Of a DNA stretch of 29,118 nt, positions 5,821 to 14,247 are shown one piece after another. Both the position numbers and the translations under genes were made by a program. Origin of the DNA: Rhodocaloribacter sp964552015 (GTDB lineage Bacteria > Bacteroidota > Rhodothermia > Rhodothermales > ISCAR-4553). A model generated the notes under the pieces. That model was not told the DNA's origin, made no database searches, and saw only the letters and a program-made list of their open reading frames with translations. The stretch spans positions 1 through 29,118 of the forward strand of contig CAZKFR010000042.1 in NCBI GenBank assembly GCA_964552015.1, read 5' to 3'. Positions within the stretch are counted from its first letter, which is position 1. Each line of letters starts with the position of its first letter.

Positions 5821-8805
5821 ATGGAGCGATCAGCAAAGCGCCACCTGCGATGGGTCCCCAGGGCGGTTCGTGCAGGTTGCCTGGCCGGTTTATTGATGAC
5901 GCTCGCGTTGCCTGCAACCGGGCAGTACGGCTATCATTTCGGGCGCAACAAGATCCAGTACGAAGACTTCGCGTGGGTCGTCCTCCAGACGGAGCACTTC
6001 GACATTTACTATTACCCGGAGATGGAGGATCTGGCCCGGAAGGGGGCCTACTTTGCCGAAGAAGCCTATCAGGAATTACAGAATAAGTTCAACTTCTCCC
6101 TGAACCATCGTACGCCCATCATCTTCTACTCGTCGAACCTGCATTTCAAGCAGACCAATACGACGCCGGGCTTCATCCCGGATGGTGTCGGGGGGTTCTT
6201 CGAGTTTCTCAAAGGGCGTGTGGTCATCCCGGCCAACGGTAACCTGCACCGTTTCCGGCGGGTGATCCGGCACGAACTCGTGCACGTGTTTACCTACAAC
6301 CGCATCCTCCGCGTGCTTCGCGATCACCGGATCCCACCCGACCGGTTCGTTCCGCTATGGTTCACCGAAGGTCTGGCCGAGTACTGGTCCGGTGCCCCCG
6401 ATTACCAGCACGAAATGGTGATCCGGGATGCGCTCTTCACCAACTATCTCGTGCCCCTCACGGACATGTTCCGCATCTACGGCACGTTCGTGATGTACAA
6501 GGAGGGGGAGGCGATCTGTCGCTTCATCTCGGAAACCTACGGGGAGGAGAAACTCCTGCACCTGATCGAGAACGTCTGGCGTGATCGGGATTTCGAGCGG
6601 GTAATGGCCTTCACGCTGAAGGAACCCTTCAAGGTGATCGCACAGCGGTGGGAGGCGTGGCTCAAGGAACAGTATTTCCCGGAGATCGAGGACCTGGAGG
6701 CCCCCTCGCTCCTGACCGGGGGCGTGGCGGTGGCGGGCTTCAGCGGAAAACCCGACTATTTCCGGTTTCCGGATGGTTCGTTGCGCGTCTACTATGTGGG
6801 CAATACCACCGGGTACAGCAACGTCTACCAGGTCCGGGTGGATGAGCATTTTCAACCGCTCGGTGAGCCGGACGTGCTGATCCACGGGGAGCGCAGCGAC
6901 CGGTTTGAGGCGTTTCATCTGTTCGAGAGCCGGATCAGCGTCTCGCCGCAGGGGAAACTCGCCTTCGTCACACAGAGTGGCGGGCGCGACGTGATTCACG
7001 TTTACGACCTGCTGGCCGACGAACTGGGACCGTCGTACGAGTTCGAGGACCTCGTCGCCGTCTATTCGCCCACGTGGAGCCCCGATGGTACCAAGATCGC
7101 CTTTACGTCGATCGACCGGAGCGGGTACGCGAACCTGTACATCTATCACCTGGCCGAGGGGGCCCTGCAACAGGTGACGAACGATCCGTATGACGAGCGC
7201 GACCCAGCATGGAGCCCGGACGGCCGGTGGATCGCGTTCTCGTCGGACCGCACCGACGTGGGCCGTGAAGGGTATTACAACCTGTTCGCCTATGACCTTG
7301 AGACGGGGCACATCCGGTACGTCACCCACGGACGTCGTCAGGACTTTTCGCCCCGCTGGAGTCCGGACGGGCGCTACCTGGTCTTTACGAGCACGCTGCC
7401 CGATCGACACGGGCGGTATCAGGCACAGGATCTGTGGGTGGCCGACATGGTGCCGGAACTGGGGCAGACGCCGGCCGTCGCGGCGGCGGGCGAGCTGGGG
7501 CAGGACGTGCTGCGCCCGGTTACCACGCGCCGCCTGCGCCGCCTGACCCGCCTCACCTCGGCCGCCTTCGACCCGGTCTGGACGGATACGGGGCAGATCC
7601 TGTTTACCGGCTTCGAAGGGCTACGCTTCACGATCCGTGCCCTGGATCGTGTCGATTCGCTCCTGGCGAACCCCCGGGAAGAGATGGTCGTCGATCTGGC
7701 CCGGACCGGCCCGGCATGGGCTTTCGCGTCGCTGGATGCCGGCGAGGGCGTCACGGCCTCACCGTACAAGAAACAGTTCAAGCTCGACATTGCGCAGGGG
7801 GTGGTCAGCCAGAACCCCGTGCTGGGCACGACGGGCGGTGCCGTGCTGGCGTTCTCGGACATGCTCGGGGACGACCATCTCTTCTTTACGTTGTTCAATA
7901 CGGGCAACACGCGCGGCGATTTTCTGAAGAACCTCAGCTTCTCGGTGGCGCGCTATCAGCTCAAGCGCCGCGCCAACCTCGGATACGGCCTCTACCGCTT
8001 CAGCGGGCGACGGTACGACATCACCGACCCGGATGCTCCGGCCGAATTTCCTTTCGTGTATGAAACGCTCTATGGCGGGTTCGGTCTGGTCAGTTATCCG
8101 ATCTCCAAGTTCCGGCGGGTGGAATTTGGCACATCGCTCTTCTGGAGCAACAAAGAGATTGACCTGCGCAATATCGATCGGGACGCCCTCCTGCTCTCGA
8201 ACGAGGTATCGCTGGTGCACGACAACGCGCTCTATCATTACAACGGGCCCATCGACGGGTGGCGCGGGCGCCTCACGCTGGCTTACACCACCGACGTGCT
8301 CTACTCCAACGTGAGCTATTTCAGCGTCATTGCGGATGTGCGCCACTACCTCCGTATCACGTCCGACGTGACCTTTGCGTCGTGGGTCATGGGCCGGTGG
8401 AACCAGGGGCGGGAGGCACGCCTCTATGTGCTCGGCGGGAGCTGGGACCTGCGTGGCTTTCCGTTCCTGGACGTGCGCGGCTCGAAGATGTGGTTCACGT
8501 CCCACGAACTGCGGTTTCCGATCCTCAAGCAGCCCTCGGTGCTGCTGCCGATCCTGGCGCCGTTCGGCATCGCCAACTTCCGCGGCGCCCTCTTTTTCGA
8601 CGCGGCCCATGCCTGGAACGATCGTTACGACGAACGCATCCCGGCTATCTTCGCCGGTGAGACGCTCGGCTCGACCGGCATCGGGTTCCGCCTGAACCTC
8701 TTCGGCGCCTTCGTCCTGCGCTACGACATCGGATACCGGTACCGAGACGGATTCACGCGGCGGGATAAGACCTTCAAACAGTTCTTTTTCGGCTTCGACT
8801 TTTGA
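5821..8805 (+). CDS. Exported metalloprotease / beta-propeller / Omp85-like barrel fusion protein
   Basis: A 994-residue exported protein with three recognisable parts. After a signal peptide (about residues 1-35, ending ALPATGQ) comes a peptidase-MA-like gluzincin domain with HELVH at 151-155 and WFTEGLAEY with E183, the expected third zinc ligand. Next, about residues 300-620, are TolB/PD40-type propeller strands with three WSPDG repeats and a fourth degenerate one. From about 640 to the end is a beta-strand-rich barrel with an Omp85-type LRGF (877-880), HELRFPIL, a FFDAAHAW strand and a terminal phenylalanine. It probably sits in the outer membrane with its soluble domains outside the cytoplasm. 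The ATG at 5821 gives a clean signal peptide; GTGs at 5785 and 5815 are in frame. Substrate and orientation are unknown. Confidence 0.82.
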   Translation: MERSAKRHLRWVPRAVRAGCLAGLLMTLALPATGQYGYHFGRNKIQYEDFAWVVLQTEHFDIYYYPEMEDLARKGAYFAEEAYQELQNKFNFSLNHRTPIIFYSSNLHFKQTNTTPGFIPDGVGGFFEFLKGRVVIPANGNLHRFRRVIRHELVHVFTYNRILRVLRDHRIPPDRFVPLWFTEGLAEYWSGAPDYQHEMVIRDALFTNYLVPLTDMFRIYGTFVMYKEGEAICRFISETYGEEKLLHLIENVWRDRDFERVMAFTLKEPFKVIAQRWEAWLKEQYFPEIEDLEAPSLLTGGVAVAGFSGKPDYFRFPDGSLRVYYVGNTTGYSNVYQVRVDEHFQPLGEPDVLIHGERSDRFEAFHLFESRISVSPQGKLAFVTQSGGRDVIHVYDLLADELGPSYEFEDLVAVYSPTWSPDGTKIAFTSIDRSGYANLYIYHLAEGALQQVTNDPYDERDPAWSPDGRWIAFSSDRTDVGREGYYNLFAYDLETGHIRYVTHGRRQDFSPRWSPDGRYLVFTSTLPDRHGRYQAQDLWVADMVPELGQTPAVAAAGELGQDVLRPVTTRRLRRLTRLTSAAFDPVWTDTGQILFTGFEGLRFTIRALDRVDSLLANPREEMVVDLARTGPAWAFASLDAGEGVTASPYKKQFKLDIAQGVVSQNPVLGTTGGAVLAFSDMLGDDHLFFTLFNTGNTRGDFLKNLSFSVARYQLKRRANLGYGLYRFSGRRYDITDPDAPAEFPFVYETLYGGFGLVSYPISKFRRVEFGTSLFWSNKEIDLRNIDRDALLLSNEVSLVHDNALYHYNGPIDGWRGRLTLAYTTDVLYSNVSYFSVIADVRHYLRITSDVTFASWVMGRWNQGREARLYVLGGSWDLRGFPFLDVRGSKMWFTSHELRFPILKQPSVLLPILAPFGIANFRGALFFDAAHAWNDRYDERIPAIFAGETLGSTGIGFRLNLFGAFVLRYDIGYRYRDGFTRRDKTFKQFFFGFDF

Positions 8806-8850
8806 TCGTTCGGGGAGGACCATGGAGCGTATGTACAACGGGCCGGTACG

Positions 8851-10044
8851 ATGATGAGATCGCTGCGTACGAGGGTGGGAAGACTGTGCGGTGTGCTGTG
8901 GATCCTCGTTGTCGGGTCGGGGTGTACCGTGTTGCGGGTCGACCTGCCGCGGGCCGTCACGGAAGCGGACTGGTTGACGGAAGGGGATGGGCCGGGGCGA
9001 ACTCACGCAGCCGACCTGGACCTCGACCCGCCGCTCGAAGTGGCATGGACCTACGATGCCGGCGGGGGCTTCGGGCCCGTCTCGCCGTTGCTGCTCCGGG
9101 ATGCGGTGCTGGTGGCCACGCGCCACGGCGAGGTACACGGGATCATCCTCGAGACGGGAAAGAAGATCGGCACGCAGGGATTTGGTGATGCCATCGAGGG
9201 GTCGCCGGCGGTGGAGCAGGGGTACCTGTTCGTGCCCGTGGCCGCGGGCGACAAGGTGCTCCGAGCCTACGACCTGGCACAGTCCAGGGAAGCCTGGGCG
9301 TTTCGGAACGGCGCTCCGCTTGTGGCGGGTGTGCTCACGCTGGGTGGACGGGTCTTCGTTGCGGACGTGGATGGCCAGGTGATGGCTCTCGATGCGCGGA
9401 CCGGCGAGGAAGTGTGGCGTTACCGGCTCCGGGAGCGCCCGGAAGCGGTCCTGGCTACGCCGGTCGCCGTGGCGAACGACCGGATCGTCCTTGCCGGCGC
9501 AGACGGGGACGTGGTCTGCCTGAACGCGACGGACGGCGTGCCGGTCTGGCGCGTGGCCCTGGGGGTGCCGGTGGAGGTAACACCGGCCGCCGGGGAGGGG
9601 CGGGTGTACCTGGCCACGACGCGCGGGCGCCTGCTGGCTCTGGAGGCCGCCTCCGGCACCATACGGTGGACCTTTGCCCTGCCGGACACGACCGTGCGCC
9701 TGGCGGCACCGGCCCTGGCGGGGCAGGATCTGGTCTTCGGAGCCAGCGACGGTTTCCTCCGTATGCTCGATGCCCGCACGGGCTCCCTGCGATGGACCTA
9801 TCCGGCCGGCGATGCCATCACCGCGCCCCCGCTCATCACACGCTCCACCGTGTACGTGGGGACGATGGGGCGGAAGCTGGTGGGGGTGGATCGCGGCACC
9901 GGCGCGCTCCGCTGGGAGCAGGTGTTGAAAGGGCGCGTCAAATCCCCCATGGCGGCTCGGGACGGGGTCCTCGTCGTGCTCTCGGAGCCCAAGACGGTCT
10001 ATGCCTTCATCCCGGAACCCCCTCCGGTGGCCGGCACCCGGTAG
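8851..10044 (+). CDS. PQQ-type beta-propeller lipoprotein, BamB-like
   Basis: A 397-residue exported protein with a hydrophobic leader ending VVGSGC. Cys25 is the likely lipid-attachment residue, although the glycine at -3 is not the usual lipobox residue. The mature part has repeated PQQ-type blades, with motifs such as ALDARTGEEVWRYRL, CLNATDGVPVWRVAL, ALEAASGTIRWTFAL and GVDRGTGALRWEQVL, about six to seven in all. Length and architecture resemble BamB, the propeller lipoprotein of the outer-membrane beta-barrel assembly machine, but this fold also occurs elsewhere. It starts 45 bases after the Omp85-like fusion gene and 49 bases before the PEGA-like gene, so the three are probably one transcript. 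A BamB-like scaffolding role is inference. Confidence 0.8.
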   Translation: MMRSLRTRVGRLCGVLWILVVGSGCTVLRVDLPRAVTEADWLTEGDGPGRTHAADLDLDPPLEVAWTYDAGGGFGPVSPLLLRDAVLVATRHGEVHGIILETGKKIGTQGFGDAIEGSPAVEQGYLFVPVAAGDKVLRAYDLAQSREAWAFRNGAPLVAGVLTLGGRVFVADVDGQVMALDARTGEEVWRYRLRERPEAVLATPVAVANDRIVLAGADGDVVCLNATDGVPVWRVALGVPVEVTPAAGEGRVYLATTRGRLLALEAASGTIRWTFALPDTTVRLAAPALAGQDLVFGASDGFLRMLDARTGSLRWTYPAGDAITAPPLITRSTVYVGTMGRKLVGVDRGTGALRWEQVLKGRVKSPMAARDGVLVVLSEPKTVYAFIPEPPPVAGTR

Positions 10045-10093
10045 CCGGATGGCCGCGTGATCCTACGGACGTAACAGATGACCTGACCGGCTG

Positions 10094-11028
10094 ATGCGCT
10101 GCGTGATCCTCCTGTGGATAGGCCTCCTGATCCCCCTGACGGTCCGGGGACAGGCCGGGCGTGTGCTGCTTCTCGAGACCAATGCACCCGAGGCCATGGT
10201 CTACGCCGACACCCTCTGGCTCGGGCCCGCCTCCCGGCACACGTTTGTGCTACCCCAGGGGGCAGCGACGCTGCGCCTCGTGCCGCCCGTCATCGGGAGC
10301 TGGACGCTGGAGCCCCGGGTCGTGGACCTCACCGCCTATCCCGGCGTCGACACGCTTCGCCTGGCGGTGCCGTTTGCCTACCACTATCGTATCGAGTCCC
10401 TCCCTTCCGGGGCACCGGTATATCTCGAGGTGGAGGGACGTCGCCAGNNNNNNNNNNNNNNNNNNNNNNNNNNNNNNNNNNNNNNNNNNNNNNNNNNNNN
10501 NNNNNNNNNNNNNNNNNNNNNNNNNNNNNNNNNNNNNNNNNNNNNNNCGAGTCCCTCCCTTCCGGGGCACCGGTATATCTCGAGGTGGAGGGACGTCGCC
10601 AGCTCGTGGGGCGCACCCCGCTCACTTACCGCTCGGAAGAGCCCATCCGCTATGCTTTCGTGCTCGATAGGCCCGGTTACCAGCAGGTGACCCTGACCCC
10701 CGGTGATGATCTCTGGAACCGGCACATGGTGGTCCTCAAGCCGGTCATGTCCCTGCCCGGGACGCAACCGGACGCCCAGGTGAACTGGCGTCCGCCGCGC
10801 CAGCATCGAGCCTGGATCGACTATGCGGCGGTCGGGACGGCCCTGGCGGCCGGTGGGCTGGCCGTGCATTTCAAGATGAAGGCCGATCGCCGCTTCGACC
10901 GCTATCAGCAGACGGGCGACCCCGCACTCCGGCCGGTCATCGAGCGGTACGATCTGTATTCCGGCATTGCGCTGGGCGTCAGCCAGGTGGGCCTGGGGCT
11001 GTTCGCCATCCGCCTCATCCTCCGCTGA
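10094..11028 (+). CDS. PEGA-like domain membrane protein, interrupted by assembly gap
   Basis: As printed the frame is split by 100 Ns and a repeated 55-mer. With the Ns and one copy removed (155 bases) it reads continuously as 259 residues. It begins with a signal peptide (MRCVILLWIGLLIPLTVRGQ) and a beta-rich segment. Next comes a PEGA-like segment (SLPSGAPVYLEVEGRRQLVG then TPLTYRSEEP and PGYQQVTL), a fold linked to envelope or polysaccharide binding. Two hydrophobic stretches lie near the C-terminus (AVGTALAAGGLAVHF and GIALGVSQVGLGLFAIRLIL). It follows the propeller lipoprotein by 49 bases. I see no enzyme motif; an envelope structural role is inferred. Confidence 0.7.
10393..10602. other. 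Scaffold gap of 100 N flanked by identical 55-mers
   Basis: Bases 10393-10447 and 10548-10602 are identical over 55 bases, and 10448-10547 are N. The identity begins and ends exactly at the gap edges. This is the pattern left when two contigs sharing a 55-base end overlap are joined with a default 100-N spacer. Collapsing it restores the frame of the PEGA-like gene. Confidence 0.93.
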
Positions 11029-11164
11029 CGGAAGCGGGGAATCCATCTCGGCCGGCGGTTCCCCTCTTTGCCTCGCACTTCGTACCTTCGGGTCCAGGGC
11101 CGGGTCCACTACACGACGCGGACCGGCGCGATGCATCGTAACTCTGGAAGAGGATCAAGGAAAC

Positions 11165-11169
11165 GGAGG
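11165..11169 (+). promoter_or_regulatory. Strong ribosome binding site for yqeY-like gene
   Basis: GGAGG at 11165-11169 sits 9 bases before the GTG at 11179. It supports that GTG over the upstream in-frame ATGs at 11068 and 11131. A clear Shine-Dalgarno sequence is uncommon in this window. Confidence 0.6.
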
Positions 11170-11178
11170 GAACCTGCC

Positions 11179-11646
11179 GTGTCGCTGAAAGAACGACTCA
11201 CCCAGGATCTGAAGGACGCCATGCGGAACCGCGATGCTGTGCGGTTGCGGACGATCCGTTCGCTTCGGGCGGCCTTGCTGGAGAAGGAGATCGAGGAACG
11301 CACCGGCGGGGAGGCGACGCTGACCGAAGAGCAGGAACTGGCCGTTCTGCAGAAGCAGGCCAAACAACGCCGTGATGCCATCGAGCAGTATGAACAGGCC
11401 GGTCGGGAGGACCTGGCCGAGAAGGAACGGGAAGAGCTTGCGGTGATCACGTCGTATCTCCCCCGGCCGCTCTCGGAGGAGGAGATCCGCGAGGTGCTCC
11501 TGGAGATCATCCGTGAGACGGGCGCCTCGTCCCCGCGCGACATGGGCAAGGTGATGGGACCCGCGATGAGCCGCCTCCGGGGCCGCGCCGATGGGCGAAC
11601 GGTGCAGGCGCTGGCCCGCACCCTGCTCGAAGAAGCTACCGGTTGA
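11179..11646 (+). CDS. GatB/YqeY domain protein
   Basis: A 155-residue protein of the YqeY family, related to the tail domain of the GatB subunit of the tRNA-dependent amidotransferase. Typical features are the opening SLKERLTQDLKDAMRNRD, VRLRTIRSLRAALLEKEI, KQAKQRRDAIEQYEQAGR, EREELAVITSYLPRPLSEEE and the C-terminal MGKVMGPAMSRLRGRADG. The usual length is about 150. The cellular role of stand-alone YqeY is not settled; tRNA binding has been suggested from the GatB relationship. The GTG start is chosen from a GGAGG 9 bases upstream and from where the family similarity begins. The cvpA-like gene follows after 15 bases. Confidence 0.92.
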   Translation: MSLKERLTQDLKDAMRNRDAVRLRTIRSLRAALLEKEIEERTGGEATLTEEQELAVLQKQAKQRRDAIEQYEQAGREDLAEKEREELAVITSYLPRPLSEEEIREVLLEIIRETGASSPRDMGKVMGPAMSRLRGRADGRTVQALARTLLEEATG

Positions 11647-11661
11647 AGGTGTGCCACCCGG

Positions 11662-12210
11662 ATGGACGTCCCGATGAACCTGCTCGATTTCCTGATCCTT
11701 CCGGTGCTGCTCGGCGGTTTCGTGAGCGGCTATTCGACCGGTCTGATCCGGCAGGTAGCAAGTCTGCTGGGGATGATCCTGGCATTCGTGCTGGGGGTGC
11801 ACCTCATGGAGCCGGTCGGTGCCATGGTTTCGGGGAGTCTGGGGCTGTCCGAGCGGGTGGCTCCCCTGGTCGGGTTCGTCCTCGTCTTTCTCGGCATCCA
11901 GGTCGTGGTGTTCGCGCTGGCAAAGATGGTGGAGGCGCTCGTGGGCGCCCTGAAGCTGACCCTGGTCAACCGGTTGCTGGGCGGAGGGCTGGGGGTCGTG
12001 AAATCGGCGCTCCTGTTGAGTGTTACGTTCCTGGTGCTGCAGTACGTACAACTGCCCGGAGCCTCGCTGCGGGAGGGGTCGTGGCTCTACGAACCGGTAG
12101 CGAGCAGCCTGCCCCGCGCGTGGGCCTACCTCTCCGACAACGTTCCGCAGGTGGAAAGCCTCTCCGAGAAATTCGGTGGGTATCTACCGGGGGCCCACGA
12201 CAACCCGTGA
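11662..12210 (+). CDS. CvpA family inner-membrane protein
   Basis: A 182-residue protein with about four membrane helices (roughly residues 7-26, 30-50, 66-88 and 108-128) and a hydrophilic tail. The N-terminal pattern LDFLILPVLLGGFVSGYSTGLIRQVASLLGMILAF is characteristic of CvpA (colicin V production) proteins. These are widespread inner-membrane proteins linked to envelope stress and, in E. coli, to colicin V export; their molecular activity is unknown. ATGs at 11662 and 11674 are both possible starts. It is close to and probably co-transcribed with the yqeY-like gene. Confidence 0.82.
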   Translation: MDVPMNLLDFLILPVLLGGFVSGYSTGLIRQVASLLGMILAFVLGVHLMEPVGAMVSGSLGLSERVAPLVGFVLVFLGIQVVVFALAKMVEALVGALKLTLVNRLLGGGLGVVKSALLLSVTFLVLQYVQLPGASLREGSWLYEPVASSLPRAWAYLSDNVPQVESLSEKFGGYLPGAHDNP

Positions 12211-12322
12211 TGCACACGCCCTTCGCTGTATCCTCTTGCCGTTCATGTACGGCCACGTGCATCTGACACGAAGCGGGTTCCCTGACCCCTCGGTATGCCG
12301 TATCATGACTACCCCGTTCCAC

Positions 12323-12336
12323 AGAATCACGATTCT
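12323..12336 (+). promoter_or_regulatory. 14-bp palindrome just before DUF2911 lipoprotein gene
   Basis: AGAATC-AC-GATTCT is a perfect dyad with 6-base arms, ending 11 bases before the ATG at 12348 and just ahead of a GGAGG at 12339-12343. It could be an operator or a small hairpin affecting ribosome access. It may also be chance, since the arms are short. Confidence 0.3.
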
Positions 12337-12347
12337 ACGGAGGTGCG

Positions 12348-13496
12348 ATGCGCTGTCGGATTCTTCTTGCATTCGGATTACTGGCCCTCGGTTGTGATAC
12401 CACGCCCCGGCAGGACGTCGACGAGGCGGCGTTCGTGACCCGTCTGGGGGCCGACACGCTGGCCGTGGAACGGTTCACGTACACACCCGACCGGGTGGAA
12501 GCCGATGTCGTGCTCCGCACTCCGGAGACGAGGCGGTACCACTACGTGCTAGCGATGGATTCGGCGGGCCACCTGCTCCGGTTCGAGAGCGTCGAGCGTC
12601 CGGCCGGAGAGCCGGAGGCATCTCCGGTGCGCACGGTCGAGGCCTATTTCGAGGGCGATTCGCTGATCGTCCGCTCCGTCGAGGCGGCGCAGACGAGGCG
12701 GCGCGCTCTGGCGGCTCCACGTGAGGTCCTGCCGTTCCTCGACATGATCCACTGGCCGTACGAGGTGGTGCTAAGGCGCGCCGTCTCGACGGACAGCCTC
12801 GTGCAACCCCTTTTCGCCGGTAACAACGTGATGGCGTTCGTTGTCCGCCGCGTGGGGCCGGATTCGATGACCATCACCCACCCGTTCCGGGGGACGATGG
12901 GGGTCCGTGTCGATGGGGCGGGCCGCCTGCTGGAACTGGATGCTTCGCAGACGACGCGTAAGGTGCACGTCGTCCGGCGTGAGGCCGTGGACCTGGACGG
13001 GCTGGCGCGTCGCTTCGCCGCCCGGGATGCGGCCGGTGCCCCGTTCGGTCCCCTCTCGACGCGGGCCGAGGTGCAGGCCACCGTGCACGGGGCAACGATC
13101 CTCGTGGACCATGGCGTGCCCTACAAACGCGGCCGCGAGATCTTCGGAGCACTGGTGCCCTGGGACGAAGTCTGGCGAACCGGGGCCAACCGCGCCACGC
13201 ATCTGACGACCGACCGCACGCTCCGCTTTGGAGGGCTCCGCGTTCCGCCCGGCACCTATACGCTCTTCACGATCCCACGTCCCGACGGCGGACTGCTCAT
13301 CATCAACCGGCAGACCGGGCAGGGGGGCACGTCGTACGATCCGGCCCGGGACCTCGGCCGCGTCCCCATGCAACGCCGCGACCTGGACGAAACCATCGAG
13401 GCCTTCACCATCCGGGTCGATGAGACGAACGAAGGGGGCCTGCTTCGCCTGCAGTGGGACCGTACCGAGTTCGTCGTGCCATTCCGTGTGGAGTAG
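12348..13496 (+). CDS. Lipoprotein with C-terminal DUF2911 domain
   Basis: A 382-residue protein with a short lipoprotein leader (MRCRILLAFGLLALGC, Cys16 the likely lipid site). Residues about 17-230 are beta-rich and not recognised. Residues about 235-382 match DUF2911, with the hallmark string EIFGALVPWDEVWRTGANRA, then GGLRVPPGTYTLFTIPRP and GGLLIINRQTGQ. DUF2911 is common in Bacteroidota and related phyla and has no known function. Many family members are only the DUF2911 domain after a signal peptide, so the 200-residue N-terminal part is an addition. The start has a GGAGG four bases from the ATG. Location is probably periplasmic or outer-membrane attached. Confidence 0.85.
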   Translation: MRCRILLAFGLLALGCDTTPRQDVDEAAFVTRLGADTLAVERFTYTPDRVEADVVLRTPETRRYHYVLAMDSAGHLLRFESVERPAGEPEASPVRTVEAYFEGDSLIVRSVEAAQTRRRALAAPREVLPFLDMIHWPYEVVLRRAVSTDSLVQPLFAGNNVMAFVVRRVGPDSMTITHPFRGTMGVRVDGAGRLLELDASQTTRKVHVVRREAVDLDGLARRFAARDAAGAPFGPLSTRAEVQATVHGATILVDHGVPYKRGREIFGALVPWDEVWRTGANRATHLTTDRTLRFGGLRVPPGTYTLFTIPRPDGGLLIINRQTGQGGTSYDPARDLGRVPMQRRDLDETIEAFTIRVDETNEGGLLRLQWDRTEFVVPFRVE

Positions 13497-13546
13497 TCTC
13501 CACGGTGTTTTCGCCGGGGCGGGCGGCGCGCCGGGCCGGCCGGTGC

Positions 13547-13554
13547 TATCTTTG
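13547..13554 (+). promoter_or_regulatory. TATCTTTG, consensus -7 element before Nudix gene
   Basis: TATCTTTG is an exact match to the Bacteroidota -7 consensus TAnnTTTG and lies 36 bases before the ATG at 13591. The upstream 20-25 bases are GC-only and have no TTTG, so only half of a promoter is visible. Confidence 0.4.
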
Positions 13555-13590
13555 CCGGGAACGACCGCAGGATGACCCGAGCCTGGCCCT

Positions 13591-14127
13591 ATGCTGAAAC
13601 GCTGGAAGCGCCTCGATACGGAGGTGGTGTTTCGTAATCCCTGGTGGACCTACCTGCGCGACCGGTTCGAGATTCCGGGGGGCGTGCGGGGTGAGTACCA
13701 TTACGTGCACACGAACGGCTCGAGCATGGTCGTGCCGGTCGACCGGGCGGGGCGGGTGGTGCTCGTGCGGCAGTACCGGTACCTCTGTGATCGGGAGAGC
13801 CTCGAGTTTGCCGCCGGAAGCGTGAAGGACGGGCACACGTATGAACAGACGGCACGCCTCGAACTGGCGGAGGAGACCGGGCTGGCGGCGGATCGTCTTC
13901 ATGACGTGGGGGCCTTCAACCCGTACAATGGCGTTACCGACGAAATGTGCCGCGTCTTCGTCGCGACGGGACTGCGGCCCACACAGGCGAAGCCGGACGC
14001 CACGGAGGAGTTCGTCATCGAGCGGTACGAGCCGGGCGAGGTGGATCGGCTCATCCGGGAGGGGGTGATCTGGGACGGCATGACCCTGGCCGCGTGGATG
14101 CTCGCCCGCGATCAGGTCATCGGGTGA
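13591..14127 (+). CDS. Nudix hydrolase, ADP-ribose pyrophosphatase-like
   Basis: A 178-residue Nudix hydrolase resembling ADP-ribose pyrophosphatases, which cleave nucleoside diphosphate derivatives with Mg2+. Family features are VVPVDRAGRVVLVRQYRYLC before the box, and the Nudix helix from G76 to L98. The box is imperfect. Reading it as Gx5Ex7REUxEExGU, the first Glu is His82 and the Arg is Leu90, while the catalytic pair E94-E95 and E91 are kept. Related proteins with KDGQ/KDGH variants probably exist, so the enzyme may still be active with altered metal binding. Substrate is uncertain. It lies alone between the DUF2911 gene and the nrnA operon. Confidence 0.88.
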   Translation: MLKRWKRLDTEVVFRNPWWTYLRDRFEIPGGVRGEYHYVHTNGSSMVVPVDRAGRVVLVRQYRYLCDRESLEFAAGSVKDGHTYEQTARLELAEETGLAADRLHDVGAFNPYNGVTDEMCRVFVATGLRPTQAKPDATEEFVIERYEPGEVDRLIREGVIWDGMTLAAWMLARDQVIG

Positions 14128-14215
14128 GGGACCGGGACGGTGGTGGTGCGCGGGCAGTCTGTGCCGCTGCATCGGGTTTGTGAGACGGCTGCGAAGGTGT
14201 GCCCGGCGACGAACC

Positions 14216-14247
14216 TTTGCCCCGGGGTTGCGTTTAGAGTACGCTTT
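14216..14247 (+). promoter_or_regulatory. Candidate promoter of the nrnA-pepA-pdxA operon
   Basis: TTTG at 14216-14219 is followed after exactly 20 bases by TACGCTTT at 14240-14247. This fits the Bacteroidota -33/-7 arrangement (TTTG, 19-21 bases, TAnnTTTG) with two mismatches in the second box. It lies 24 bases before the ATG at 14272. Confidence 0.4.

Noticed and set aside
10393..10602. Apparent direct repeat of 55 bases, as if a tandem duplication or mobile-element target site
   Set aside because: It ends exactly at the N edges, recurs with the same length at the second gap, and its removal restores a normal frame; it is an assembly artefact.
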